From the NCBI GenBank assembly GCA_026994125.1, contig JALWRJ010000148.1:1-7423 (forward strand): a stretch of 7,423 nucleotides of DNA. Reading direction: 5' to 3'. Below are positions 1 through 7,263 of the stretch, in pieces. A program made the translations under genes and the position numbers. The stretch comes from Cyclobacteriaceae bacterium (GTDB lineage Bacteria > Bacteroidota > Bacteroidia > Cytophagales > Cyclobacteriaceae). Below the pieces are notes generated by a model that saw only the letters and a list, made by a program, of their open reading frames with translations, had not been told where the DNA came from and ran no database searches. Numbering within the stretch: the first letter of the stretch is position 1; every line of letters begins with the position of its first letter.

Positions 1-299
1 AAACCGAGGCTTTTGAGGCATTAATAGAACAAATGGCCAAAGGGCGCTGGCAAGAAGTACGTAAACCCAATGCAAACGAACTAAAAATAACCAACGTAGT
101 GGCTATTGATATTACCGAAGCTTCGGCTAAAATAAGGCAAGGACCACCGGTAGATGACGAAAGCGACTATGACCTACCCTTGTGGGCGGGAACTCTTCCG
201 CTAAAACACCTATATGAAACGGCACAGCCAGACCCTAAATTAGCACCGGAAATTGAAACACCCCCATCAGTTAAAGCACTTGAGGCAGATGACAAATGA
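1..299 (+). CDS. Pyridoxamine 5'-phosphate oxidase-family flavoprotein, C-terminal part (5' end outside window)
   Basis: The reading frame is open from base 3, so the gene begins upstream; 98 codons are visible before the TGA at 297-299. The visible part reads GRWQEVRKPNANEL, then EASAKIRQGPPVDDE, then DLPLWAGTLPL, a block I recognise from the C-terminal end of the PNPOx-like split-barrel proteins (COG3467 type). Known for the family: small FMN-binding (sometimes F420- or haem-binding) proteins of about 200-240 residues, mostly cytoplasmic and of unassigned substrate; few are true PdxH enzymes. The PdxH active site cannot be judged because most of the barrel is missing. The ATG at 33 is internal and not the true start. 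The last 11 nt overlap the start of the decarboxylase gene, which implies translational coupling. The family call is fairly sure; the substrate is unknown. Confidence 0.75.
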   Translation, partial: TEAFEALIEQMAKGRWQEVRKPNANELKITNVVAIDITEASAKIRQGPPVDDESDYDLPLWAGTLPLKHLYETAQPDPKLAPEIETPPSVKALEADDK

Positions 300-1713
300 A
301 GAATTTAGAAAGCATGCGCACCACCTGGTAGATTGGATGGCCGACTACCTAAACAATGTATCGGAGTATCCGGTAAAGGCACAGGTAGCACCGGGCGAGG
401 TAAAAAGCCATTTACCCCAAACCCCACCCACCCGTCAGGAGCCGTTCGAGGCTATTTTTGATGATTTTGAACGCATTATTATGCCGGGTATTACGCACTG
501 GCAGCACCCTTCGTTTCATGCCTATTTCCCGGCCAATAGCAGCCCTCCCTCCGTTTTAGCCGAAATGCTTACTGCTACCCTGGGTGTGCAAGCTATGATA
601 TGGAATACCTCTCCGGCTGCTGCCGAACTGGAAGAGCAACTTATGGAGTGGTTTAAAAAAATGATGGATTTACCCTCCCATTGGGCCGGAAGCATTCAAA
701 ATGGAGCTTCAGATGCCACCCTGAATGCTATACTAACCGCCCGCGAAAAAAAACATAACTTTACCACCAACCAAACCGGGCTTACACAAGCTAATTTACG
801 AGTATATTGTTCCGAACAAGCACACTCCTCTATTGATAAAGCTATGGCCATAGCCGGCCTTGGCAAAAACAACCTGATTAAAATTCCGGTAGATGAAGCC
901 TTTGCCCTACAAGCCGAAGTGCTGGAAGAAACCATCGCTCAGGATGTAGCCCAAGGTTGGCAACCCCTCATGGTAGTAGCTGCCATAGGCACTACCGGCA
1001 CCACGGCCATCGATCCACTTAAAAAAATAGCTCAACTAGCTAAAAAATATAATCTTTGGCTGCATGTAGATGCTGCCCTGGCCGGCACAGCCCTGCTGTT
1101 ACCCGAAATGCGCTGGATAGCCGATGGCCTGCATGCGGCCGATTCGTTTGTGTTTAACCCGCATAAGTGGATGTTTACTAACTTTGATGCTTCGGTTTAC
1201 TTTGTGAAAGATAAAAACGCCCTCCTGAACACCTTTGCCGAACATCCCGAATACTTAAAAACCAAAGAAGACAACCAGGTAACTAATTTTAGAGATTGGG
1301 GCATTCCGCTAGGCAGGCGTTTTAGGGCACTTAAACTTTGGTTTGTAATTCGAAGTTTTGGCGTTAAGGGGTTGCAACAAAAAATACGGGAACACCTTAA
1401 ACTAACCAAACAGTTTGAAAATTGGCTAACAGCCCAACCCCACTTTAAGCTTATGGCTCCTACGGTGCTTAATACTGTTTGTTTTAGGTACAGAAACGAT
1501 ACCCTACCACAGCCCGAAGTAAATAAGCTTAACGAAGAGTTACTTGAAAGGTTAAATGCAACCGGTAAAGTTTATTTAACCCATACAAAATTAAATAATT
1601 GGTTTACTTTGCGGGTGGTAATTGGCCAAACTAATGTAAATCAAACACATATAGATATACTTATACACCAACTTACTAAAGCCAGCGAACAACTAACCAT
1701 TGCTCAACAATGA
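289..1713 (+). CDS. Group II PLP-dependent aromatic-L-amino-acid decarboxylase (AADC/DOPA/tryptophan decarboxylase family)
   Basis: A 474-residue protein, the family's usual length, expected to remove CO2 from an aromatic amino acid and release an arylalkylamine in the cytoplasm. It opens with MTNEEFRKHAHHLVDWMADY, the standard start of bacterial members, so I prefer the ATG at 289 to a TTG at 253; GAGG lies 3 nt upstream, an unusually short spacing. Landmarks, numbered from this ATG: substrate-pocket block FHAYFPANSSPP (about 76-87), cofactor-stacking His179 (EQAHSS), Asp261 (HVDAA) that binds the pyridine nitrogen, Schiff-base Lys293 (NPHKW), and catalytic-loop Tyr322 (HPEYLKT). The Tyr favours true decarboxylation over the aldehyde-forming variant, which carries Phe there. 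In DWGIPLGRRF the residue before RRF is Gly342, as in human AADC and plant tryptophan decarboxylases, where plant tyrosine decarboxylases have Ser; this hints at indolic or broad specificity. It overlaps both neighbours. Family sure; substrate inferred only. Confidence 0.9.
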   Translation: MTNEEFRKHAHHLVDWMADYLNNVSEYPVKAQVAPGEVKSHLPQTPPTRQEPFEAIFDDFERIIMPGITHWQHPSFHAYFPANSSPPSVLAEMLTATLGVQAMIWNTSPAAAELEEQLMEWFKKMMDLPSHWAGSIQNGASDATLNAILTAREKKHNFTTNQTGLTQANLRVYCSEQAHSSIDKAMAIAGLGKNNLIKIPVDEAFALQAEVLEETIAQDVAQGWQPLMVVAAIGTTGTTAIDPLKKIAQLAKKYNLWLHVDAALAGTALLLPEMRWIADGLHAADSFVFNPHKWMFTNFDASVYFVKDKNALLNTFAEHPEYLKTKEDNQVTNFRDWGIPLGRRFRALKLWFVIRSFGVKGLQQKIREHLKLTKQFENWLTAQPHFKLMAPTVLNTVCFRYRNDTLPQPEVNKLNEELLERLNATGKVYLTHTKLNNWFTLRVVIGQTNVNQTHIDILIHQLTKASEQLTIAQQ

Positions 1714-3200
1714 AAAAATTAGCTCTTGTTATGCTTATTACGGTAGGGTGGGCAACCTTAATAGCCCAGGCACAGGCCCCAACAGGCAGACTTGCTACCG
1801 ATAGCATTATGGCTATTAACAACCAGGCTTTTTCGCTTATTTTTACCAACCTGGATTCGGCCGAACAATTGGCCAACCTGGGCTATAACCAGGCATTGTT
1901 GCAAAAAGACACCCTGACTACCGCACGGGCTTTATCAGTATTGGGTAGTGTAAACTGGGCAAAAGCTAACTATAACTTATCCTTAAAACTATATTTTGAT
2001 GCCCTAAGTTTATACGAAGCTAAAAACGACACCCTGGGAGTAATTAGGTGCTACAATAATATTGCAGAGGTATATAAAAAACTTAAATATTACGATAATG
2101 CGTTACGATATTTAAGCAAAGCACGAAAAAAAATAGAACTCTATACTCCAGGTAAGGAGTCGTTCTTAAATATATTAAATACCGCACAAACATTTATTGC
2201 CTTACACCAATACGATTCGGCACACTTCTACCTAACCAAAGCACAGCATTTTCCAAAAGAAAGCACCACTATTAAATGGGTCTCTTTTATGAATTATTTG
2301 CTGGCTAAGTTGGCCTACCAAGAAGGCGACTATGAAAAAGCCGGTATTTATATAGAGCAAAGCATCTTTTTTGCTGAAAGTATTGCCAACTCATTAAGGC
2401 TATGCGAAGGTTATATTTTACAAGGCGAAGTATTGGTAAAACAAGGGAAACGCTTAAAGGCATTGAACTACTTTTTAAAGGCCGACAGCATTGCCCAAAA
2501 ACAAAACTACCAACACCAAAAACTCAACCTCTATAAAAATTTTTATGAATTAGCCATATTGGTTGACCACGATACCAATGCGATTGAATACCTGTTAGAA
2601 TACAGCAACCTGAAAGATGAAATCTATCAAGTATCCATATCCAGGCAGGCAGCAGAATTTGAAACCGTGTACGAGCTTGAAAAAATAGAGCAGGAAAACA
2701 ATATGCTGCAATTGCAACAAGCCACCAATAATAAAGTAATTAAATACCAAATAGGATTTATAATTCTGGCACTTATTGCCTTAGTGGTAGCCACCTATTT
2801 TATTGTTGCCATGAACAAACAACGCAAGTCGCTTACCGAGGCACTAGCCCAACTCGAAGAAAAATCTAAGGAAGTAGAGCAACAAAAGAAAGAGCTTGAA
2901 AAGCAATCGACCAAAACCGAGGCCCTTAACAGGGAACTTACCCTGCTTAACAAAAACCTGGAATCGAGGGCATTAGAAATAGCCCGTGATATTGAGATTA
3001 AAACCCAAAAAATGAACAAGTATGCCTTTATGAATGCACATAAACTTAGAGGCCCCATTGCCAGTATTTTGGGGCTGATTAATTTATTTGGGAAAAACCT
3101 CCCGGCTCAGGACGAAGCCACTATGATAGAAATGCTTAAAGAATCGGCTGATAAATTGGATAAGGTAGTACACGAAATAAAAGATGTAATAGACGAGTAA
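1710..3200 (+). CDS. Periplasmic-TPR membrane protein with a histidine-kinase-like dimerisation (DHp) end but no ATPase domain
   Basis: A 496-residue probable inner-membrane sensor. Order of parts: signal peptide 1-23 (MKK, hydrophobic core, AQAQA cleavage region); about five TPR-like helix pairs over 71-265 (clear in [61 protein letters not shown]); one membrane span at about 347-367; a Glu/Lys/Gln-rich coiled coil at about 370-435; and a helix with an H-box-like [16 protein letters not shown] (His444), followed by a second helix (473-495) matching a DHp hairpin. The protein then stops, with no N, G1 or G2 box of a histidine-kinase ATPase, and the downstream 89 nt have no room for one. After His444 come Lys (usually Glu or Asp) and, at +4, Gly (usually Thr or Asn). 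The ATG overlaps the decarboxylase stop codon (ATGA), so the two genes are likely co-translated. The ligand and partner are unknown. The architecture is well supported; signalling activity is inference. Confidence 0.8.
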   Translation: MKKLALVMLITVGWATLIAQAQAPTGRLATDSIMAINNQAFSLIFTNLDSAEQLANLGYNQALLQKDTLTTARALSVLGSVNWAKANYNLSLKLYFDALSLYEAKNDTLGVIRCYNNIAEVYKKLKYYDNALRYLSKARKKIELYTPGKESFLNILNTAQTFIALHQYDSAHFYLTKAQHFPKESTTIKWVSFMNYLLAKLAYQEGDYEKAGIYIEQSIFFAESIANSLRLCEGYILQGEVLVKQGKRLKALNYFLKADSIAQKQNYQHQKLNLYKNFYELAILVDHDTNAIEYLLEYSNLKDEIYQVSISRQAAEFETVYELEKIEQENNMLQLQQATNNKVIKYQIGFIILALIALVVATYFIVAMNKQRKSLTEALAQLEEKSKEVEQQKKELEKQSTKTEALNRELTLLNKNLESRALEIARDIEIKTQKMNKYAFMNAHKLRGPIASILGLINLFGKNLPAQDEATMIEMLKESADKLDKVVHEIKDVIDE

Positions 3201-3257
3201 GCAAGGAAAAAAGCCATTTTATCGAAGGCAATATGCTTAGTTTGAGCCTATTAATAC

Positions 3258-3265
3258 TACATTTG
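3258..3265 (+). promoter_or_regulatory. Putative Bacteroidota -7 promoter element upstream of glyA
   Basis: TACATTTG matches the Bacteroidota primary-sigma -7 consensus TAnnTTTG exactly and lies in the 89-nt gap before glyA. Transcription would begin at about 3270-3273, giving a leader of roughly 20 nt to the ATG at 3290. No TTTG stands at the usual 19-21 nt upstream; the nearest (3241-3244) leaves only 13 nt, so the -33 half is weak or absent. If real, glyA-tatC-rpiB has its own promoter, separate from the decarboxylase-sensor block. Confidence 0.4.
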
Positions 3266-3289
3266 CACAAATTTTTACTTACACAGATT

Positions 3290-4582
3290 ATGCCACAAGA
3301 CGAAGCCGTATTTAACCTGATTGCACGCGAAAAAGAACGCCAGCAAAAAGGGCTCGAACTCATTGCCTCCGAAAACTTTACATCGCCCCAGGTAATGCAA
3401 GCCATGGGTAGTGTACTTACCAATAAATATGCCGAGGGGCTGCCCCGCAAGCGCTATTACGGAGGCTGCGAAATAGTAGATGAAGTAGAGCAACTGGCCA
3501 TTGACCGGGCCAAAGAACTCTATGGAGCTTCCTGGGCCAATGTGCAGCCACACTCAGGAGCACAAGCCAATGCAGCCGTCATGCTAGGGGTGCTTGAACC
3601 AGGCGATAAAATATTGGGCTTCGATTTATCGCATGGAGGCCACCTTACGCATGGCTCACCGGTAAATTTTTCGGGTAAGCTCTACCTAACATCGTTTTAC
3701 GGAGTAGAAAAAAGCACAGGCCTAATTGATTGGAATAAGCTGCGCGAAACAGCCCGCAAAGAAAAACCCAAACTTATTATCTGTGGAGCATCGGCATACA
3801 GTCGCGATTGGGATTATGCCCACATTCGCGAAACTGCCGATGAAGTTGGTGCCCTGGTACTGGCCGATATTTCGCACCCATCGGGCCTAATAGCCCGGGG
3901 CTTGCTAAACGACCCCCTGGAATATTGCCACATAGTAACCACTACCACCCATAAAACCCTGCGGGGTCCACGTGGCGGAATGATAATGTTGGGAGAGAAC
4001 TTTGATAACCCCTGGGGCAAAACCACCCCAAAAGGTATAGTAAAAAAAATGTCGGCTATTTTAGATGGAGCAGTGTTCCCCGGCACACAGGGTGGCCCGC
4101 TAGAACACGTTATTGCAGCTAAGGCCGTAGCCTTTGGCGAAGCACTTACCGATGACTACCTGGCCTATGTTATACAAGTACAAAAAAATGCCAACGCCCT
4201 GGCCAATGCATTAAATGGATACGGCTTCCAACTTATTTCGGGAGGTACCGATAACCACATGATGCTGATTGACTTGCGCAACAAACAAGTAACCGGAAAG
4301 CAAGCCGAACAAGCCTTAACCAAAGCCGATATTACCCTTAATAAAAACATGGTGCCCTTCGATACCCAATCGCCTTTTGTAACCTCGGGCATACGTGTGG
4401 GTACGGCTGCTGTAACCACCCGTGGCTTAACCACCAACGACATGGCTAAAATTGCCGGCTTTATTGACAAAGCAATTACACACCATCAAAACGATGAAGT
4501 ACTCTTTGGTATTAAAGAGGAAGTAAATAACTGGATGAAATCCTTCCCCCTTTATGCAGATAAACAGCCCATAGCACAATAG
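3290..4582 (+). CDS. glyA: Serine hydroxymethyltransferase (GlyA)
   Basis: A 430-residue PLP enzyme that interconverts serine plus tetrahydrofolate with glycine plus 5,10-methylene-tetrahydrofolate, feeding purine, thymidylate and methionine synthesis in the cytoplasm. Features seen: [13 protein letters not shown] near the N-terminus, [16 protein letters not shown] (about 44-59), QPHSGAQAN, Asp193 and His196 in [10 protein letters not shown], Schiff-base Lys222 in [14 protein letters not shown], and [14 protein letters not shown] (about 366-379) with the carboxylate-binding Arg369. DISHPSGL in place of the usual DMAHxAGL is a form I associate with Bacteroidota. The frame is open back to an ATG at 3233, but those extra 19 hydrophobic residues are atypical and lie across the putative promoter; [18 protein letters not shown] is a normal start, so 3290 is chosen. 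The stop is 5 nt before tatC. Confidence 0.97.
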   Translation: MPQDEAVFNLIAREKERQQKGLELIASENFTSPQVMQAMGSVLTNKYAEGLPRKRYYGGCEIVDEVEQLAIDRAKELYGASWANVQPHSGAQANAAVMLGVLEPGDKILGFDLSHGGHLTHGSPVNFSGKLYLTSFYGVEKSTGLIDWNKLRETARKEKPKLIICGASAYSRDWDYAHIRETADEVGALVLADISHPSGLIARGLLNDPLEYCHIVTTTTHKTLRGPRGGMIMLGENFDNPWGKTTPKGIVKKMSAILDGAVFPGTQGGPLEHVIAAKAVAFGEALTDDYLAYVIQVQKNANALANALNGYGFQLISGGTDNHMMLIDLRNKQVTGKQAEQALTKADITLNKNMVPFDTQSPFVTSGIRVGTAAVTTRGLTTNDMAKIAGFIDKAITHHQNDEVLFGIKEEVNNWMKSFPLYADKQPIAQ

Positions 4583-4587
4583 CAGAA

Positions 4588-5433
4588 ATGGCACTCGACC
4601 AACTGGATGTATATAACGATGTAACTAGCGATGAGAAAGAAATGAGCTTTCTCGACCACCTGGAAGAACTCAGGTGGCATTTAATACGTTCGGTAGCCGC
4701 CATTTTACTATTAGCCATTGTAGTTTTTTTATCGAAAGACTTTGTGTGGCACCACATTATACTTGCCCCATCGCGACTCGATTTTTGGACTTACCAAATG
4801 ATGTGTAAAGCAGGCGAATGGCTGCATTCTCCGGCCTTATGCATAACTGATTTACCATTTATTATTCAGAACCGGAAAATGACCGGGCAATTTACCCTGC
4901 ATATAACCTCTTCGGCTCTGATTGGTTTTTTGGTGGCCTTTCCGTATGTATTTTGGGAAATTTGGCGCTTTATTAAACCGGGTCTAAAACCGGCCGAACG
5001 CAAACACTCACGAGGAGCCGTATTTTCGGTAAGTTTGTTATTTACCTTGGGTGTGTTATTTGGTTACTATATTATTTCGCCCTTATCGGTAAATTTTTTA
5101 GCGCATTACTCGGTTGATAGCTCTATTATGAACGAGTTTGAACTTTCGAACTATGTTTCTACCATTTCAATGATAGTACTGGCCAGTGCCGTGTTGTTTC
5201 AACTGCCCATTGTGGTGTATTTTCTTTCTAAAGCGGGCTTAATTACCCCTTCGGTTATGAAGTTTTACCGCAGGCATGCCATTGTTGTTATCCTTATTTT
5301 AGGAGCTTTGCTTACCCCGCCCGACCCCATGAGCCAGATACTTATTGCCATCCCTTTGTTTGGATTGTATCAATTAAGTATATTTATATCGGCCGGAGTT
5401 TTGCGCAAAAAACAAAAAGAGGCTATTAACTAA
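4588..5433 (+). CDS. tatC: Sec-independent (twin-arginine) protein translocase subunit TatC
   Basis: A 281-residue polytopic inner-membrane protein that recognises twin-arginine signal peptides on folded cargo and assembles with TatA/B-type subunits. The cytoplasmic N-terminus has the signature MSFLDHLEELRWHLIRS (19-35), followed by six membrane segments at about 35-49, 104-125, 143-164, 190-212, 230-241 and 248-270. Phe128 and Glu137 in RFIKPGLKPAERK match E. coli Phe94 and Glu103, the twin-arginine contact site. LLTPPDPMSQ (241-250) is the conserved last-loop motif. The first periplasmic loop (about 50-103) is longer than in E. coli and holds Cys73 and Cys85. E. coli Glu170 and Glu227 correspond to Gln205 (LFQLP) and Gln262 (LYQLS). 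The start follows glyA by 5 nt with no Shine-Dalgarno; Met19 (4642) is a possible alternative start. No tatA or tatB gene lies in the window. Confidence 0.96.
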   Translation: MALDQLDVYNDVTSDEKEMSFLDHLEELRWHLIRSVAAILLLAIVVFLSKDFVWHHIILAPSRLDFWTYQMMCKAGEWLHSPALCITDLPFIIQNRKMTGQFTLHITSSALIGFLVAFPYVFWEIWRFIKPGLKPAERKHSRGAVFSVSLLFTLGVLFGYYIISPLSVNFLAHYSVDSSIMNEFELSNYVSTISMIVLASAVLFQLPIVVYFLSKAGLITPSVMKFYRRHAIVVILILGALLTPPDPMSQILIAIPLFGLYQLSIFISAGVLRKKQKEAIN

Positions 5434-5449
5434 AAAACCATTTTCTATT

Positions 5450-5884
5450 ATGAGCTTAAGTATTGCCATTGGAGGCGACCACGCAGGATACGAACTAAAA
5501 AAAGAGATTATTTCTTTGTTGCAAAAAAGAGGATACCAGGTAAAAGATTTTGGCCCTCACTCGGCCGAATCGGTTGATTACCCGGATTTTGTACACCCGG
5601 TAGCTACTGGGGTGCATTCGGGGCAGTACAACTTTGGCGTAGTAATATGTGGCAGTGGCAACGGTGTTTGCATGACTGCCAATAAACACCAGGACATACG
5701 TGCTGCCTTATGCTGGCAGCCCGAACTGGCCGCTCTTGCCAGGCAGCACAACAACGCTAATGTACTTTGCCTGCCTGCCCGGTACATTTCGGCTACAGAG
5801 GGTAAAGCCATTACCAATGCTTTTTTTGATGCCTCCTTTGAGGGTGGCCGCCACCAACGCAGGGTAGAAAAAATTAATTTGTAA
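5450..5884 (+). CDS. rpiB: Ribose-5-phosphate isomerase B (RpiB/LacAB family)
   Basis: A 144-residue protein, full length for the family, which interconverts ribose 5-phosphate and ribulose 5-phosphate in the non-oxidative pentose phosphate pathway. Features seen: IGGDHAGYELK (7-17) with phosphate- and substrate-contacting Asp10 and His11; DYPDF (43-47); VICGSGNGVCMTANK (65-79), where Cys67 is the expected catalytic base and the following glycine-rich loop is the anion hole; HNNANVLCLPAR (100-111) with ring-opening candidate His100 and Arg111; and the closing EGGRHQRRVEKI (131-142). All the key residues are present, so an active isomerase is expected; the related allose-6-phosphate isomerase activity cannot be excluded. 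The gene starts 16 nt after tatC with no visible terminator between them, so it is probably in the same operon. Confidence 0.95.
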   Translation: MSLSIAIGGDHAGYELKKEIISLLQKRGYQVKDFGPHSAESVDYPDFVHPVATGVHSGQYNFGVVICGSGNGVCMTANKHQDIRAALCWQPELAALARQHNNANVLCLPARYISATEGKAITNAFFDASFEGGRHQRRVEKINL

Positions 5885-5915
5885 CACCTACCGGAAACTA
5901 ATCCGGTACAAGGTG
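5885..5915 (+). other. Hairpin between rpiB and the helicase gene
   Basis: TACCGGA (5889-5895) and TCCGGTA (5902-5908) form a perfect 7-bp inverted repeat around the loop AACTAA. A flanking CACC/GGTG pair (5885-5888 with 5912-5915) can extend the stem across a short asymmetric bulge. It begins right after the rpiB stop and fills most of the 45-nt gap. No T-tract follows on either strand, so it is not a standard intrinsic terminator. It could be an mRNA-processing or stability element for rpiB, a weak attenuator, or a structure in the helicase leader. The function is not known. Confidence 0.5.
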
Positions 5916-5929
5916 CTATACACCAACCT

Positions 5930-7228
5930 ATGGGCATCTCTTTTGAACAGCTAAAACTAAACAGGCAACTCCTTAATGCCATTGAGGAAGCAGGATATGC
6001 TACCCCTACGCCCATACAACAAAAAGCTATTCCGCTTATTTTAAATGGGCACGATGTGCTGGGTATAGCCCAAACAGGCACCGGAAAAACAGCAGCTTTT
6101 GGCCTACCGCTGCTTATGAAAGTTAAGTATGCACAAGGCCAACATATTCGCGCCCTCGTTTTGGCACCTACCAAAGAACTGGTGCTTCAAATTAGCCAGG
6201 TACTACAACAACTAGCCACCTATACCGATGTACGCTTATTGGCTATTTACGGTGGGGTAGGGCCAAAAACTCAATTAGAACATATTGAAAAAGGGCTTGA
6301 TATACTAGTAGCTACGCCCGGCCGTTTTTTGGATTTGTATAACCGTGGCGCCATTGTAACGAAACAAGTAAAAACACTGGTACTTGACGAAGCCGATAAA
6401 ATGATGGACATGGGCTTTATGCCTCAAATACAAAAAATACTTGAGGTAATTCCGGTTAAAAGGCAAAACCTGCTGTTTTCGGCCACTTTTCCGCCTCGGG
6501 TAGTGGAGCTATCGCACGAATTTTTAGAATATCCCGAACATATCGAAATAGCACCGCAGGCCACCACCATCGATACCATTGCGCAGGTATTTTACCGGGT
6601 GCCCAATATAAAAACCAAAATAAACTTTGTAGCCAATCGGCTCGAAAACAACGCCTACCAGCGGGTGCTTATATTTACCAAAACAAAACAAACGGCCGAT
6701 AACCTGTACAAATACATCGATCGCAAAGCACTGGGGCCAGTGCGTGTATTACATGCCAACAAAGGGCAAAATACAAGAATAAACACCATGCAACTTTTTA
6801 AAGAAGGTGAGTTGCGTGTGCTGGTGGCTACCGATGTGGTTTCGCGAGGTATAGATGTTACCGAAGTGAGCCATGTAATAAATTTTGATGTACCCACCCA
6901 TTACGAAGATTACGTACACCGTATTGGGCGTACCGGGCGTGCCGAAAAAAAAGGCAAGGCCATTACCCTGGCCAACGAAGCCGAGCTGTATCATATCGAA
7001 AAAATTGAGCAACTTATACGAAAAAAAATACCTGAAAAAAAACTCCCAAAGGAGGTTGAGATAGCACCAACACCCCCCGAAGAAAAGCAGGAAATTGCCC
7101 GGGCCATCGACTATCAAAAACGTAAAACCGACCCTGCCTATAAAGGGGCTTTTCATGCGAAAAAACGAAAACCGGCCAATAAGCCTTTCAAAAATAAAAA
7201 CATTAAGAAACGAAAAAGAAGGAAATAA
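5930..7228 (+). CDS. DEAD-box ATP-dependent RNA helicase, RhlE-like
   Basis: A 432-residue cytoplasmic helicase that unwinds short RNA duplexes using ATP, with likely roles in ribosome assembly, mRNA decay or cold growth. Motifs in order: Q motif (Phe5 and TPTPIQQ, 25-31), Walker A AQTGTGKT (47-54), Ia PTKEL (80-84, with Lys where Arg is usual), ATPGR (128-132), DEAD (153-156), SAT (184-186), IV VLIFTKT (246-252), V ATDVVSRGID (300-309) and VI HRIGRTGRA (330-338). All the catalytic motifs are intact. The LLFSATF and DMGFM blocks and the short length point to the RhlE group rather than DeaD/CsdA. From about residue 366 the tail is rich in Lys and Arg, includes DPAYKGAFHAKKRKP and ends KNIKKRKRRK; it is a probable disordered RNA-binding extension. 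The ATG at 5930 gives the usual helicase N-terminus. The 45-nt leader contains a hairpin. Confidence 0.93.
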   Translation: MGISFEQLKLNRQLLNAIEEAGYATPTPIQQKAIPLILNGHDVLGIAQTGTGKTAAFGLPLLMKVKYAQGQHIRALVLAPTKELVLQISQVLQQLATYTDVRLLAIYGGVGPKTQLEHIEKGLDILVATPGRFLDLYNRGAIVTKQVKTLVLDEADKMMDMGFMPQIQKILEVIPVKRQNLLFSATFPPRVVELSHEFLEYPEHIEIAPQATTIDTIAQVFYRVPNIKTKINFVANRLENNAYQRVLIFTKTKQTADNLYKYIDRKALGPVRVLHANKGQNTRINTMQLFKEGELRVLVATDVVSRGIDVTEVSHVINFDVPTHYEDYVHRIGRTGRAEKKGKAITLANEAELYHIEKIEQLIRKKIPEKKLPKEVEIAPTPPEEKQEIARAIDYQKRKTDPAYKGAFHAKKRKPANKPFKNKNIKKRKRRK

Positions 7229-7263
7229 AAAGCATTAGTACCTTTCTAAACAAAGCAATATGA

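Noticed and set aside
253..288. A longer decarboxylase start at the TTG at 253
   Set aside because: The added 12 residues are unlike family N-termini, and the ATG at 289 gives the usual MT-EEF opening.
1069..1092. HVDAALAG in the decarboxylase where eukaryotic AADC has HVDAAYAG
   Set aside because: I recall Leu, Met or Trp at this site in bacterial members, so it does not suggest loss of activity.
3201..3257. A terminator between the sensor gene and glyA
   Set aside because: Only a 3-bp GCC/GGC pairing is visible, with no stable stem and no T-tract after it.
3233..3289. A longer GlyA start at 3233
   Set aside because: It adds a hydrophobic stretch not found in GlyA and lies over a good -7 promoter match; the ATG at 3290 gives the normal N-terminus.
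5874..5881. TTAATTTG at the end of rpiB as a -7 promoter for the helicase
   Set aside because: It mismatches TAnnTTTG at the second base and has no TTTG at the expected upstream distance.
5578..6174. A 198-codon open frame on the minus strand across rpiB and the helicase start
   Set aside because: It is antisense to two well-recognised genes, and its translation shows no family features and a biased composition expected of a shadow frame.
6945..7055. Three runs of eight A plus an internal AAAGGAGG (7048-7055) in the helicase, resembling a programmed frameshift site
   Set aside because: A8 runs recur elsewhere (about 746-753 and 2126-2133) as Lys codons. The Shine-Dalgarno-like site follows rather than precedes the runs, has no suitable start codon after it, and such sites are largely unused in Bacteroidota. 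The zero frame encodes an intact protein.
6749..7156. A 135-codon minus-strand open frame rich in Phe and Gly
   Set aside because: The Phe richness simply mirrors Lys/Glu AAA and GAA codons of the helicase; no start context or family match.
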